The notes: generated by a model from the sequence alone, not told the origin. A stretch of DNA of 64,000 bases from Streptomyces sp. NBC_00377 (GCF_036075115.1 NZ_CP107958.1:1922001-1986000); one strand, 5' to 3'. Numbered from the stretch's first letter, positions 18,206-27,073 are shown. Program-made: numbers and translations.

Positions 18206-18619
18206 CTAGATCCGCAGGAGCTGGAGCTCGGAGAGTGAGGGCGGGGCGCGGCCGCCGTCGGGGCCGCTGCCGGCCGACGACGTAAGCGCCTGTGACGCGG
18301 CACGGGCCACGGCGTCGGGCAGGAGCACCGGCACCACCAGGGGAGTCCCTGCGACGGACGCGGAGGCGCACGCCGGATCCGCGTGGTCCGTGTGGCCCGT
18401 ACAACCGCCTCCGCCGTGATCGCATTCACCCGGCATGGACGCCGTCACATCCGTGTGCGCAACCACGGCCATCTGCTCGTGCGCGGACGAGCTGGCGGTG
18501 ACCCCGGGCATCGGGCCGAGCCCATGCATGCCAAGCAGGCCCAGGAGCAACGCGCACACGAGCAACCCACAGGACCGCACCATCGAGTGCGGTCGCATGA
18601 GCTGTCCGAGGCGCGTCAC
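18206..18619 (-). CDS. small His/Cys-rich secreted protein (DUF6153-like, copy 4)
   Basis: The 137-residue protein has an N-terminal hydrophobic segment (LLVCALLLGLLGMHGLGP), then HEQMAVVAHTD, a cluster CDHGGGGCTGHTDHADPAC rich in Cys and His, and the tail PSLSELQLLRI. The start is a GTG preceded by TAGGAT with no clear ribosome binding site, again suggesting a leaderless message. Among the copies this is the clearest match to the family plan. It precedes the DUF305 lipoprotein gene, which supports a shared copper role. Confidence 0.7.
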   Translation of the reverse strand: MTRLGQLMRPHSMVRSCGLLVCALLLGLLGMHGLGPMPGVTASSSAHEQMAVVAHTDVTASMPGECDHGGGGCTGHTDHADPACASASVAGTPLVVPVLLPDAVARAASQALTSSAGSGPDGGRAPPSLSELQLLRI

Positions 18620-18830
18620 GGCCTCATCCTAGGCATGGTCATCGGCCTCTTGCTTCTCGGGCGACACTGGAGTAGACACTGGGAACGGATACCCGCCCAG
18701 GGTATTGCAGCGACGAGGCGGGCCGCCAGCTCGACCGGACCCTGTGACTCCCCGCCTTTACCCCAGTGGCCTCATAGAGCGGGCGTCTACTATGGCCTTG
18801 CGTATTCGGTGGCGAAAAGGAGTCGGGGCC

Positions 18831-19205
18831 ATGCGGCGGCTGGGGGATCTTGAGGCAGAGATCATGGATCGTCTCTGGACGTGGAACCGTCCGGCGACGG
18901 TGCGCGAGGTAGTGGATGACATCAATAAGGTTCGCCCCGTCGCGTACACCACGGTGATGACCGTCACCAACATCCTGTACGGCAAGGGCTGGCTGCTGCG
19001 TGGCAAGCACGGCCGGGCCTGGCTGTACTCGCCGGTCCGCAGCCGTGAGGCGTACGCCGCCGCGCTGATGGAGGACGGTTTGGGGGAGAGCAAGGACCGC
19101 TCGACCGCGCTGGTCCACTTCGTCGAGAACATGTCCGAGGAAGAGGTGGCCGCCCTGCGCAAGGCACTGCGGAACGTGAATCGGCAGGCAAAGGCGGAGT
19201 CGTGA
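18831..19205 (+). CDS. BlaI/MecI-family transcriptional repressor (copy 2)
   Basis: The 124-residue protein shows the family winged helix (LGDLEAEIMDRLWTWNRPAT, YTTVMTVTNILYGKGWLLR) and C-terminal helices (MSEEEVAALRKALRNV). I chose the ATG at 18831 for its ribosome binding site (AAAAGGAG); an in-frame ATG at 18792 would add 13 residues. Only a half-site TACTA at 18788 is visible upstream, so its own operator is less clear than for copies 1 and 3. The paired M56 gene overlaps by four bases (GTGA). Confidence 0.9.
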   Translation: MRRLGDLEAEIMDRLWTWNRPATVREVVDDINKVRPVAYTTVMTVTNILYGKGWLLRGKHGRAWLYSPVRSREAYAAALMEDGLGESKDRSTALVHFVENMSEEEVAALRKALRNVNRQAKAES

Positions 19206-20113
19206 ACGCGGCCCCGGCACTGGTCGGCTACACGACGGCAGTGGGTTTCGTGGCTCCGCGACTGCTGCTGCGCAGCGGCTGGCCGCACCGGGCCCCGGCG
19301 CTGGCGGCGGCGGTCTGGCACGCGCTGGCGGTCTCGTTCTCGATCGGCGTCGCGCTCTCCGCCGCCAGCCTGGCCATGCCGACGGAGCACCTGCACGCGG
19401 GGCTGGTGGGTCTGCTGCACACCTGCGGGCTGGCCGTCGGCGCGGGGCAGCCCGACCCGGACATGGCGGACCGCCTGGCAGTCGGTGTCCCTGCCGTGAT
19501 CGGGATCGCTCTCGTCGCCAGCTTCGCCTTTCACGTCATTCGCGCCCACCGGGCGCGCGCGGAGCACCGGGAAGCCGTGGACCTGGTCGGCCGCCGCTCG
19601 GCCCGGCTGTGCGCCACCGTGCTGCCGTACGACACCCCCGCCGCCTACTGCCTGCCCGGCCGTCACGCCCGGATCGTGATCAGCGACGCGGCCGTACGTC
19701 AGCTGACCCCGGAGCAACTCGGTGCCGTGCTGGAGCATGAGCAGGCTCACATCGCGGGTCGGCACCATCTGGTCCTGGCCGCCGCGGAAGCATTCCACTC
19801 GGTCTTCCGGTGGGCCCCACTGGCCCGCCACGCGCGGGAGCAGACGGCACTGCTACTGGAGATGATCGCGGACGACCGCGCGCTGCGCAGCCATTCCCAT
19901 GAGGCTCTGGCCACCGCGATGTACGAGATGGCCGCGGCCCGCGCACCGAAGGGCGCGCTGGCGGCGGGCGGCCCGAACGCGCTGATCCGCCTGAAGCGGG
20001 TCCTCGGTCCGCGCAAGGCCCCGCACCCCGCCCTGTGGGGCTCGGTCGCGGCCGTGGCGCTGGCGGTACCGCTGCTGCCGCTCCTGGTCGCCTGCCCGCC
20101 CGGACTCGGCTGA
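19202..20113 (+). CDS. M56-family membrane zinc peptidase (copy 2)
   Basis: The 303-residue protein has N- and C-terminal hydrophobic segments, the zinc motif HEQAH at about 179-183, the third-ligand region LLEMIADDRAL, and conserved DTPAAYCLPGRHARIVIS before the active site. As in copy 1, no penicillin-binding sensor follows, so the stimulus is not a beta-lactam acylating the protein itself. By family analogy it would cleave or relieve the repressor encoded just upstream, with which its start overlaps (GTGA). Confidence 0.9.
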   Translation: MNAAPALVGYTTAVGFVAPRLLLRSGWPHRAPALAAAVWHALAVSFSIGVALSAASLAMPTEHLHAGLVGLLHTCGLAVGAGQPDPDMADRLAVGVPAVIGIALVASFAFHVIRAHRARAEHREAVDLVGRRSARLCATVLPYDTPAAYCLPGRHARIVISDAAVRQLTPEQLGAVLEHEQAHIAGRHHLVLAAAEAFHSVFRWAPLARHAREQTALLLEMIADDRALRSHSHEALATAMYEMAAARAPKGALAAGGPNALIRLKRVLGPRKAPHPALWGSVAAVALAVPLLPLLVACPPGLG

Positions 20114-20164
20114 GTGCCTCCTGGTGGGGCTCCTGTGATTCGGATTCGCTTGCGATGTCATCTA

Positions 20165-20177
20165 CGAAGCTACTAAG
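20165..20177. promoter_or_regulatory. CTAAG-N3-CTTAG element
   Basis: CGAAG-CTA-CTAAG, two mismatches, 94 bases before the first NlpC/P60 gene. Confidence 0.45.
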
Positions 20178-20271
20178 TTCTGACTCGCTTGCCCCGGCCG
20201 TTGCCGCGGCACCGACCCGACGGCCACCACCCGTCGCTCGGTCCACAGACGCGCTAAGGAGTCACCCCGCG

Positions 20272-21297
20272 ATGGGAACGCACCGTCGGCCGAAGCCCCC
20301 CAGCCGTGCCCGGATCGCCACGCTCGGGATGGCGGCCGGCGCGGTCAGCCTCCTGCCGACGCAGAGCCAGGCGGCGCCGAACCCCTCGGTGGACGAGGTG
20401 CGCAAGCAGGTGGAGAAGCTCTACGAGGAGGCCGAGGCCCCCACCGAGGAGTACAACGGCGTCCTGGAGAAGCAGCAGAAGCTGCAGGACGAGGTCGACA
20501 GCGCCCAGGACCGGCTGGCCCGCAAGCAGCAGGAGATCAACGAGCTGCGCGAGAAGATAGGTCCCTTGGCGGCGGAGCAGTACCGCACCGGCGCCGTCGA
20601 TCCGAGCGTGCAGCTGTTCCTCTCCAGTGACCCGGACGACTATCTGGGGAAGGCCGAGGCCCTGGGCCGCACCAGTGACCGGCAGGCCTCCGCGCTGCGG
20701 GCACTGGAGAGCAAGCAGCGTGAGCTCGCCCAAGAACGCGCGGCCGCAGCCGAGCAGTTGAGGTCCCTGCAAGAGGCGCGCACGAAGGCCAAAGAGAAGA
20801 AGGACCAGGTCACGGCCAAGCTGACCAAGGCGCGGAAGCTCCTGAACAGCCTGACCGCCGCGCAGCGCGCCAAGATGGAGGCTGACCAGGAACGCGACGA
20901 CGTCGCCGCGGGTACCAGCGACGCGCCTGCCTCGTACAACGGCCCGGCCAGCGGTCGGGCGAAGACCGCCATCGAGTTCGCGTACGCCCAGCTCGGCAAA
21001 CCGTACGAGTGGGGTTCGACCGGCCCCAACTCCTACGACTGCTCGGGCCTGGTGGGCGCGGCCTGGCGCTCGGCGGGCGTCTCCCTGCCCCGCACTGTCA
21101 AGCAGATGTACGACGCCGGCCGCAAGGTGTCCCAGGCCGACCTGCAGCCCGGCGACATCATTTACTGGTACAACGACAGCCAGCACAACGGCATGTACAT
21201 CGGCAACGGCAAGGCCATCCACGCCCCGCGCACCGGCAAGAACATCGAGATCACCCAGGTGAGCTATATGCCCTTCTATGCCGCAAGCAGGCCCTGA
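20272..21297 (+). CDS. NlpC/P60 peptidoglycan endopeptidase with coiled-coil domain (copy 1)
   Basis: The 341-residue secreted protein has a signal peptide (ending QSQAAPN), a long coiled coil over about residues 40-215 (VRKQVEKLYEEAEAPTEEYN and following heptads), and a C-terminal NlpC/P60 domain. The catalytic Cys is at about 257 (NSYDCSGLVGAAW) and the His in QHNGMYIGNGKAIHA. This is the RipA-like plan of D,L-endopeptidases that cut peptide stems of peptidoglycan. The ATG at 20272 follows an AAGGAG. A CTAAG-type dyad lies upstream. Confidence 0.9.
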   Translation: MGTHRRPKPPSRARIATLGMAAGAVSLLPTQSQAAPNPSVDEVRKQVEKLYEEAEAPTEEYNGVLEKQQKLQDEVDSAQDRLARKQQEINELREKIGPLAAEQYRTGAVDPSVQLFLSSDPDDYLGKAEALGRTSDRQASALRALESKQRELAQERAAAAEQLRSLQEARTKAKEKKDQVTAKLTKARKLLNSLTAAQRAKMEADQERDDVAAGTSDAPASYNGPASGRAKTAIEFAYAQLGKPYEWGSTGPNSYDCSGLVGAAWRSAGVSLPRTVKQMYDAGRKVSQADLQPGDIIYWYNDSQHNGMYIGNGKAIHAPRTGKNIEITQVSYMPFYAASRP

Positions 21298-21329
21298 GCG
21301 TCAACTCCCATACTTTTCAAGGAACTTCT

Positions 21330-22193
21330 GTGACATCCCGCCCCATCCCCCGCGCCCTGCTCGCCACTGCGGGAACCGCATTCGCTTCACTCGTTCTCGC
21401 CGCCTGCGGGGGCGGATCGTCCGACACGGGCGAGACTGCGGCGGCAACGGCGGAGGCGCTCTCGCATGTGCACGGGCTGGGCGTCGATCCGGCCGACGGC
21501 CGGGTGTATATCGCGACCCACAGCGGCCTGTACACGGTCACCGAGGGCGAGAAGCCGAAGCTCGTCGGCGACCGCCGGGACGACTTCATGGGCTTCACCG
21601 TGACGGGCAAGAACACCTTCATCGCCAGCGGACACGGCGCACCGGGCAGCGGCCGCCCAGGCAATCTCGGCCTGGTCGAGACCCACGACGCGGGCCACAA
21701 GTGGACGTCCTGGTCGCTCTCCGGAAAGGCCGACTTCCATTCCCTGGAATCGGCCAAGGGCATCGTCTACGGGTACGAGGGCGGGCGGATCCGGGTCAGT
21801 GATGACCTGAAGAGCTGGGACGACCGGGCGACGCTGGAAGCCCTTGACCTCGCGGTGAACCCCGGCGGAGACACGCTGCTGGCGACGACGGCGGAGGGCG
21901 TCGTCACCAGCACCGACGGGGGCCGGACATTCGGCGAGGGCTCCGGGCAGGTCCAGGCGTTTGTGTCCTGGCCCGCCGAGAAGTCCCTGTTCGGCATCGA
22001 CACATCCGGGAAGCTGAGCGGCAGCGGGGACGGCGGCAAGAGCTGGAAGCAGCTCACCACCGTGCCCGGCGGGCAGCCCCAGGCACTGACCGCCGTCGAC
22101 GCCGACCACATCCTCGCCGCGACGATGACCGGCGTGTACGAGTCACGCGACAGCGGCAGGACCTTCACCCAACTCGCGCCGCTCGCTTCCTGA
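21330..22193 (+). CDS. BNR-type beta-propeller lipoprotein (F510_1955-like, copy 1)
   Basis: The 287-residue protein starts at a GTG preceded by AAGGAA. It has a lipobox (SLVLAACGGG) and then sialidase/BNR-like blades with S-x-D-x-G-x-x-W or F motifs (STDGGRTF, SGDGGKSWKQL, SRDSGRTFTQL). Such proteins, often labelled as F510_1955 family glycosyl hydrolases, are probably propellers without proven glycosidase activity. The early SHVHGLGVDPADGRVYIATH is the family signature. It follows NlpC/P60 copy 1 after 32 bases and is probably in its operon. A relative is at 37851. Confidence 0.83.
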   Translation: MTSRPIPRALLATAGTAFASLVLAACGGGSSDTGETAAATAEALSHVHGLGVDPADGRVYIATHSGLYTVTEGEKPKLVGDRRDDFMGFTVTGKNTFIASGHGAPGSGRPGNLGLVETHDAGHKWTSWSLSGKADFHSLESAKGIVYGYEGGRIRVSDDLKSWDDRATLEALDLAVNPGGDTLLATTAEGVVTSTDGGRTFGEGSGQVQAFVSWPAEKSLFGIDTSGKLSGSGDGGKSWKQLTTVPGGQPQALTAVDADHILAATMTGVYESRDSGRTFTQLAPLAS

Positions 22194-22229
22194 GTTGTCG
22201 TACCGCTGCGAGACGCATCGTGAAGTCCG

Positions 22230-23567
22230 GTGCCACAATGCTCTGTTGTGACGATCTCTCCCTCTTCCTCCGCTTCGTCCGCCGTGCTCAGCCTGGACCA
22301 CGAGGCTGTCGGTGCCCTCATTCGCCGGTGGCGGGACGACCCCGGCAGCACCTACCGCACGTGGTTCCTGTGGGAGGAGCGTACGAAGAACTTCCGGTCC
22401 ATCCGGCGCGGGATCGAGCAGGTCGTACGGGAGATCGAGGCGGACACCTTCGGGGTCGCCTACAAGGGATCGTCGCTGGAGACCGTCGTCGGCTCGATCG
22501 CGGAGCAGCGCCAGATGTTCAAGGGCGCCGACCACGCCTTCCTGTGGAAGCCGAAGCTGCGCATCCCCGACATCTACGAGGACCGGGAGAACCAGCTCGC
22601 GTTCGCCCGGATGCTGGAGACGTGCCGGTGCTGCACCACCGAGGCACAGGTCCTGGGTGCGATACGCACACTGGCCGGGCAGGGCATCAAGGGGCTCGGC
22701 CCGGCGGCGGCGAACCTGCTGTATTTCCTGCACCCCACCATCGCCTCACCCTTCAACACGGCCATCGTCAACGGCTACAACGCCCTGACCGGCGCGAGGG
22801 TCAAGCTCGGGAAGTGGGACGAGTACCTCGCGATGCGCGAGGGGATCCTGGCGATCAACGCAACCCACCGCAATCTGCTCTCCAACGATCTGGGCGCGGT
22901 CGCCGGACTGCTCTTCGATCTGGGCTCCGGCCGTTACGTCGCACCGCCGCGCGGCGACGAGGACACGGCGGCGGCCCGTGCCGCCTGGCAAGCGGACCTG
23001 GAGCAGGTCCGTTCGGATGCGAAGGCCGAGAAGGTCCGGGCGGAGGCCGAGCGGCAGGACGTGTCGCACACCGAGGTGCAGGCGTGGCTGCGTGACCTCG
23101 GCAGGGCACTGGGCTTCCAGGTCTGGATCGCCGCCAACGACCGCAACCGCCAGCACGAGGGCCGGCGGCTCGCGGACGGGTGTCTCATCAAACTTCCGTC
23201 GGAGCTGGCGAAGGGGCCTGCGGGCGAGGCGATCAGTCTCATCGACGTGCTGTGGCTGGAGCCGGAGGGCAAGGTGGCCGCGGCCTTCGAGGTGGAACAC
23301 ACCACATCCATCTACTCCGGCATCGTGCGCATGCTCGACCTGGCGCTCAGCGGCGACCCGGACGCCGCGCACGGCATGTATCTCGTCGCGCCGGACGCGC
23401 GCGAGGCCGAGGTCCGCGCCCAGATCCGGCGGCCCGCGTTCAGCCGGGTCGCGGACCTGAAGGTGCGGTATCTGCCCTACGGCGAGCTGCGGACCAACCG
23501 GGAGGCGATCATGCGGTTCGGCAAGGGGCTGCATCCCATCGAGGCCCTGGCGCGCGACCTGAGCTGA
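22230..23567 (+). CDS. PD-(D/E)XK-like endonuclease domain protein
   Basis: The 445-residue protein has a helical N-terminal region with a helix-hairpin-helix-like stretch (IKGLGPAAANLLYFLHP, about 152-168), a charged coil, and a C-terminal domain resembling restriction endonucleases: ISLIDVLWLEPEGKVAAAF, then EVEHTTSIYSGIVRMLD, followed by YLVAPDAREAEVRAQ. The strand Asp and the E-V-E element match a PD-(D/E)XK core. No methyltransferase partner is nearby. The start is GTG 22230 or 22248; there is no ribosome binding site, so the message may be leaderless. Solitary anti-phage or DNA-repair roles are both possible. Confidence 0.65.
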   Translation: MPQCSVVTISPSSSASSAVLSLDHEAVGALIRRWRDDPGSTYRTWFLWEERTKNFRSIRRGIEQVVREIEADTFGVAYKGSSLETVVGSIAEQRQMFKGADHAFLWKPKLRIPDIYEDRENQLAFARMLETCRCCTTEAQVLGAIRTLAGQGIKGLGPAAANLLYFLHPTIASPFNTAIVNGYNALTGARVKLGKWDEYLAMREGILAINATHRNLLSNDLGAVAGLLFDLGSGRYVAPPRGDEDTAAARAAWQADLEQVRSDAKAEKVRAEAERQDVSHTEVQAWLRDLGRALGFQVWIAANDRNRQHEGRRLADGCLIKLPSELAKGPAGEAISLIDVLWLEPEGKVAAAFEVEHTTSIYSGIVRMLDLALSGDPDAAHGMYLVAPDAREAEVRAQIRRPAFSRVADLKVRYLPYGELRTNREAIMRFGKGLHPIEALARDLS

Positions 23568-23665
23568 GCCGGTTCGGAGGTGCCTCGCCGATGCGGGCGC
23601 CGCCGATGGTCAAGACTCCGTCATGTGCCACCTGTGGCTGAACGGGGCCGGAGTTCCCGGACGTA

Positions 23666-23678
23666 CTAAGGGAGTAAG
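23666..23678. promoter_or_regulatory. CTAAG-N3-CTTAG element
   Basis: CTAAG-GGA-GTAAG, two mismatches, but within the longer near-dyad TACTAAG-GGA-GTAAGTA. It ends 31 bases before the COG4315-type lipoprotein gene. Confidence 0.5.
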
Positions 23679-23709
23679 TAGAACCGACTCCCAACGAAGG
23701 GACAACTCC

Positions 23710-24270
23710 GTGTTCCGGCAACGCATCGTCCTCACCGCGGCCGCAGGCCTCGCCTCCACGCTCCTGCTGGCCGCCTGCGGCTCCTCGACGGACAACGCGT
23801 CCGATACGAGCCCTGGCAGCGCCGCCCCGGCCGCCACGGCCAGTTCGGCTCCCGCGACGTCCGCACCGGCCGAAAGCGGTGACTCCGGCAGCGGGGACAT
23901 GGCCACGACCACCATGGTGATGGCCAAGGAGATCCAGGGCATGGGGAGCCTGGTCACCGACGACAAGGGGATGACGCTCTACCGCTCCGACATGGACCAG
24001 GCAACCCCGTCCATGTCGATGTGCACCGACGACTGCACGAAGACCTGGATGCCGGTCATGGCCCAGGACTCCGTACAGACCATGGGCGTCGAGAAGAGCC
24101 TCCTCGGCTCGGTCGACCGCTCGGACGGCATGAAACAGCTCACTCTTGGCGGCTGGCCGCTGTACCGATACATGGGCGACACGAAGGCCGGGCAGATGAA
24201 CGGCCAGGCCAAGGACAAGATGTGGTTCGCCGTCACCCCGTCCGGCAAGAAGTCCGCAATGACGGGCTGA
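23710..24270 (+). CDS. COG4315-type secreted-repeat lipoprotein
   Basis: The 186-residue protein starts at GTG 23710 behind GAAGGGA. It has a lipobox (TLLLAACGSS), a low-complexity Ser/Ala/Thr linker, and two copies of the short secreted repeat: LVTDDKGMTLYRSDMD with CTDDCTKTWMPV, and LGGWPLYRYMGDTKAGQMNG. This family (lipoprotein_15 repeats) is found beside redox and metal genes and its function is unknown. The Cys pair CTDDC and the Met-rich SMSMC segment could bind metal. Confidence 0.85.
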   Translation: MFRQRIVLTAAAGLASTLLLAACGSSTDNASDTSPGSAAPAATASSAPATSAPAESGDSGSGDMATTTMVMAKEIQGMGSLVTDDKGMTLYRSDMDQATPSMSMCTDDCTKTWMPVMAQDSVQTMGVEKSLLGSVDRSDGMKQLTLGGWPLYRYMGDTKAGQMNGQAKDKMWFAVTPSGKKSAMTG

Positions 24271-24319
24271 GCGGAGTTCTGTGGCCGCCGGGCTCCCCAC
24301 CGGGGGGTGTCAGTGGCCG

Positions 24320-24877
24320 TCAAGCCGCGACGGCCGGGTCCTCCTGGACGGCAAGCCGCTGCCGAGCCCGCGACTCGTGCTGCCTGTGCCACCCGTACCG
24401 GGTCAGCCCCTTGGGCTTGTACACCGACAGCGCCACCGCCACGACCAGTACGAGCAAAGCCGCGGCGGCGTCGGCCAGCAACTGAATCCTCATACCCACG
24501 AGGTCTCCGCCGGAGAGCGTCGCCCGGGCAGCGGCATCGGCGACGTGGCCGACGACCCGCATGTGCACCAGCAGCAGCACGGTGGCCACCACATTGATCA
24601 GCAGCTTGAACACGACCCAGTAGTGGCGGAACAGGCCCCATGCGGTCCCCAGCGCCTGGACCAGGCCGGTGAGCAGCGAGGCGAAGCTCAGCGGCACCAG
24701 GGCGAACCAGCCGGTCAGCTCCATCGCGAAGTAGGCCCCGCGCACTGTCTGGGCGTCCTGGCCGGTCAGGCCGACGACGGCGAGGACGACGAAGACAGCG
24801 ACGGCGCCGAGCCAGCCGACCGAGGAGGTCACGTGCGCGGTGAGGGCGAGCTTACGAAGGCGTGGACTCATAGCCAT
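24320..24877 (-). CDS. four-helix membrane protein, DUF2269-like
   Basis: The 185-residue protein has four hydrophobic helices (LALTAHVTSSVGWLGAVAVF, then GWFALVPLSFASLLTGLVQ, WVVFKLLINVVATVLLLVHM, LLADAAAALLVLVVAVALSV) and a basic C-terminus (YKPKGLTRYGWHRQH). The first helix pattern with His and Trp recalls small haem or copper membrane proteins such as DUF2269, but this is a weak impression. It lies five bases after the 54-residue gene upstream, so both belong to one operon facing away from the TetR gene. Confidence 0.6.
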   Translation of the reverse strand: MAMSPRLRKLALTAHVTSSVGWLGAVAVFVVLAVVGLTGQDAQTVRGAYFAMELTGWFALVPLSFASLLTGLVQALGTAWGLFRHYWVVFKLLINVVATVLLLVHMRVVGHVADAAARATLSGGDLVGMRIQLLADAAAALLVLVVAVALSVYKPKGLTRYGWHRQHESRARQRLAVQEDPAVAA

Positions 24878-24882
24878 GGCGA

Positions 24883-25047
24883 TCAGTGGCCGCCCATTCC
24901 GCCACCGACCGTGTGCATGAGCACGAACGCCACCAGCAGTGCGGATCCGGCGACGGTACCGAACACCTTCACCCAGCGGGGCACGCCGGGATGCGCCGGG
25001 ACATCAGAACCGTAGTCGGCGTCGGGGCGCGATTGTGAGTCAGCCAT
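24883..25047 (-). CDS. 54-residue single-helix membrane protein
   Basis: A 54-residue protein with an acidic start and one helix (KVFGTVAGSALLVAFVLMHT) ending VGGGMGGH. It is the first gene of the operon divergent from the TetR-family regulator, whose palindromic operator lies between them. The function is unknown. The His and Met at the outer end of the helix could contact metal. Confidence 0.65.
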   Translation of the reverse strand: MADSQSRPDADYGSDVPAHPGVPRWVKVFGTVAGSALLVAFVLMHTVGGGMGGH

Positions 25048-25098
25048 GAGTGAGTCCTTCAGTGCTCGTTTACGGACAGGCGACCCCCGCACTTTACG

Positions 25099-25119
25099 AG
25101 ACACCGTGTCTACGGTGTC
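25099..25119. promoter_or_regulatory. TetR-type operator between divergent genes
   Basis: AGACACCGTGTCT (25099-25111) is a 13-base dyad, AGACA-N3-TGTCT. It overlaps a larger dyad, GACACCGT-GTCT-ACGGTGTC, at 25100-25119. It lies just before the TetR gene and upstream of the divergent 54-residue gene. The same 13-base dyad recurs at 30068. Confidence 0.7.
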
Positions 25120-25130
25120 AAGCAGAGTGT

Positions 25131-25808
25131 ATGGACATCGCCGCCCCGTACACTGATCCGGTGCCGAAGCTGTGGAACGAGACGATCGAGGCGCATCGCC
25201 GCGCGGTGCGCGACGCGATCCTGAACACCACGGCGGAGCTGGCCGCCGAACACGGGGTGCGGTCGGTGACGATGTCGCAGATCGCCGAGCAGGCCGGCAT
25301 CGGCCGAGCCACGCTGTACAAGTACTTCTCGGACGTCGAGACGATCCTGCTCGCCTGGCACGACCGCCAGATCACCGAACACCTCGGACAGCTCGCCGAG
25401 GTCCGGGACCAGGTCGACGGGGCCGCCGAAAAACTCGAGGCGGTCCTGCGGACGTTCGCCCACATCTCACGTCACACCCGCGGGCGCCACGGCACGGAAC
25501 TCGGAGCGTTCCTCCACGGGGACGAACGGGTCGACCGGGCAGAGCGGCAGCTCCATGACATGATCCGTGAGCTGCTGGCCCAGGGCGCAGAGGACGGCAG
25601 CTGCCGCGACGACGTCACACCCGACGAGCTGGCGACGTACTGCCTTCACGCCCTGACGGCCGCCGCCGCCCTGCCCTCCGAAGCGGCGACCGACCGGCTC
25701 GTCACGGTGATCCTGTCCGGGCTGCGCACAGGGCCCTCCGTTCCGGACGACCGACGGCAGAAGGACCGGCACGGGCACCACGACGGCCACCGACACCCGG
25801 GGCACTGA
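25131..25808 (+). CDS. TetR/AcrR-family regulator with His-rich tail
   Basis: The 225-residue protein has the TetR helix-turn-helix near residues 30-75 (VRSVTMSQIAEQAGIGRATL, then YKYFSDVETILL) and a helical ligand-binding domain. The C-terminus RHGHHDGHRHPGH is a striking His cluster, unusual for the family and suggestive of Ni, Co, Zn or Cu sensing. The ATG at 25131 follows the operator directly. A palindrome between it and the divergent membrane-protein operon implies autoregulation. Confidence 0.85.
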   Translation: MDIAAPYTDPVPKLWNETIEAHRRAVRDAILNTTAELAAEHGVRSVTMSQIAEQAGIGRATLYKYFSDVETILLAWHDRQITEHLGQLAEVRDQVDGAAEKLEAVLRTFAHISRHTRGRHGTELGAFLHGDERVDRAERQLHDMIRELLAQGAEDGSCRDDVTPDELATYCLHALTAAAALPSEAATDRLVTVILSGLRTGPSVPDDRRQKDRHGHHDGHRHPGH

Positions 25809-25891
25809 GCTCGCACCGCTGCCCTCATCACCTCCGCATCTACTGAGCAGCAGCCTCGTCCAAGTTGTTGCTAATAAGTTGCATCTGACTA

Positions 25892-25904
25892 CTAGTCTCC
25901 ATAG
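25892..25904. promoter_or_regulatory. weak CTAAG-N3-CTTAG element
   Basis: CTAGT-CTC-CATAG, three mismatches, 44 bases before the Ni/Co transporter gene. The upstream stretch from 25860 is A+T-rich and contains GTTGCTAATAAGTTGC, which could be a separate nickel-regulator site. Neither is certain. Confidence 0.3.
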
Positions 25905-25948
25905 AGAATGGGCTGCGACCTGAGCACGACCCGATCAAGGACACCACC

Positions 25949-27073
25949 ATGACCGCTGCGCCCCAGCCCCAGCCCGGCCTCCTCCGGCGTATACGGGGAG
26001 CACTCACTCCGCGCGAATGGGCCCGGGCCGGCGGACTGGCCGCCGCGATCCTCGCTCTGCACGTCATCGGCTGGGGCACGCTCCTGCTCATCGTCGTCCC
26101 GCAGCACTTCGACATGGGCAGCCAGGGAGCGTTCGGCGTCGGCCTCGGTGTCACCGCTTATGTGCTCGGCATGCGGCATGCCTTCGACGCCGACCACATC
26201 GCGGCGATCGACAACACCACCCGCAAACTGATCTCCGACGGGCAACGGCCCCTGTCGGTCGGCTTTTTCTTCTCGCTCGGCCACTCCTCGGTCGTGTTCC
26301 TGCTCGCCCTGTTCTTCGCGCTCGGCGTGCGCTCACTCGCCGGACCGGTGCAGGACGGCGGCTCCAGCCTGCACGCGACGCTCGGCGTCATCGGCACCTC
26401 GGTCTCCGGCGTCTTCCTGTACGTCATCGCCGCCTTCAACCTCGTCGCCCTGGTCTCGATCCTCCGGGTCTTCCGCCGGATGCGTTCCGGCGGCCACACC
26501 GAGGCGGACCTGGAAGCGCAACTGAACGCCGGCGGCGGCGTGATGACCCGGATCCTGGGCCGGGCGACCCGGGCCGTCGGCAAGCCCTGGCACATGTATC
26601 CGCTGGGCTTCCTCTTCGGCCTCGGCTTCGACACCGCCACCGAGGTATCCCTGCTCTTCCTCGCGGCTGGCGCCGCGGGCGCCGGGATCCCCTGGTACGC
26701 GATCCTGTGTCTGCCGGTGCTGTTCGCGGCCGGGATGAGCCTGCTCGACACGATCGACGGTTCGTTCATGAACTTCGCGTACTCCTGGGCCTTCTCCAAC
26801 CCGGTCCGCAAGGTCTTCTACAACATCACCATCACGGGACTGTCGGTCGCCGCCGCCCTCATCATCGGGACGGTCGAGCTGCTGTCGATCGCCGCCGAGA
26901 AGCTCTCCCTGCACGGCGCCTTCTGGGAGTGGGTCGGCGGCATCGACCTCAACAGCGTCGGGTACGCAGTCGTCCTGCTGTTCGTCGTCACCTGGGCGGC
27001 CGCGCTGCTCATCTGGCGCTACGGCCGCATCGAAGAGAAGCGGGCGCTCACCCCGCAGACCGCGGACGACTGA
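25949..27073 (+). CDS. NiCoT-family nickel/cobalt transporter (HoxN/NixA type)
   Basis: The 374-residue permease has eight or so helices and all three family signatures: RHAFDADHIAAIDNTTRK in helix 2 (about 73-90), FFFSLGHSSVVF in helix 3, and FLFGLGFDTATEVSLL in helix 5. The His and Asp of the first motif are essential for high-affinity Ni2+ or Co2+ uptake. It is an uptake system, unlike most metal genes here, and pairs logically with the cobalt-linked cbtAB genes at 52.7 kb. The start follows AAGGA. Which metal it prefers cannot be read from the sequence. Confidence 0.92.
   Translation: MTAAPQPQPGLLRRIRGALTPREWARAGGLAAAILALHVIGWGTLLLIVVPQHFDMGSQGAFGVGLGVTAYVLGMRHAFDADHIAAIDNTTRKLISDGQRPLSVGFFFSLGHSSVVFLLALFFALGVRSLAGPVQDGGSSLHATLGVIGTSVSGVFLYVIAAFNLVALVSILRVFRRMRSGGHTEADLEAQLNAGGGVMTRILGRATRAVGKPWHMYPLGFLFGLGFDTATEVSLLFLAAGAAGAGIPWYAILCLPVLFAAGMSLLDTIDGSFMNFAYSWAFSNPVRKVFYNITITGLSVAAALIIGTVELLSIAAEKLSLHGAFWEWVGGIDLNSVGYAVVLLFVVTWAAALLIWRYGRIEEKRALTPQTADD

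Noticed and set aside
18781..18800. An operator for blaI copy 2
   Set aside because: Only one TACTA half-site is visible before the gene and its expected partner half reads CGTAT, so I did not list it as a site.
25860..25880. Possible nickel-regulator box before the NiCoT gene
   Set aside because: GTTGCTAATAAGTTGC has partial symmetry only and I cannot match a known consensus with confidence.
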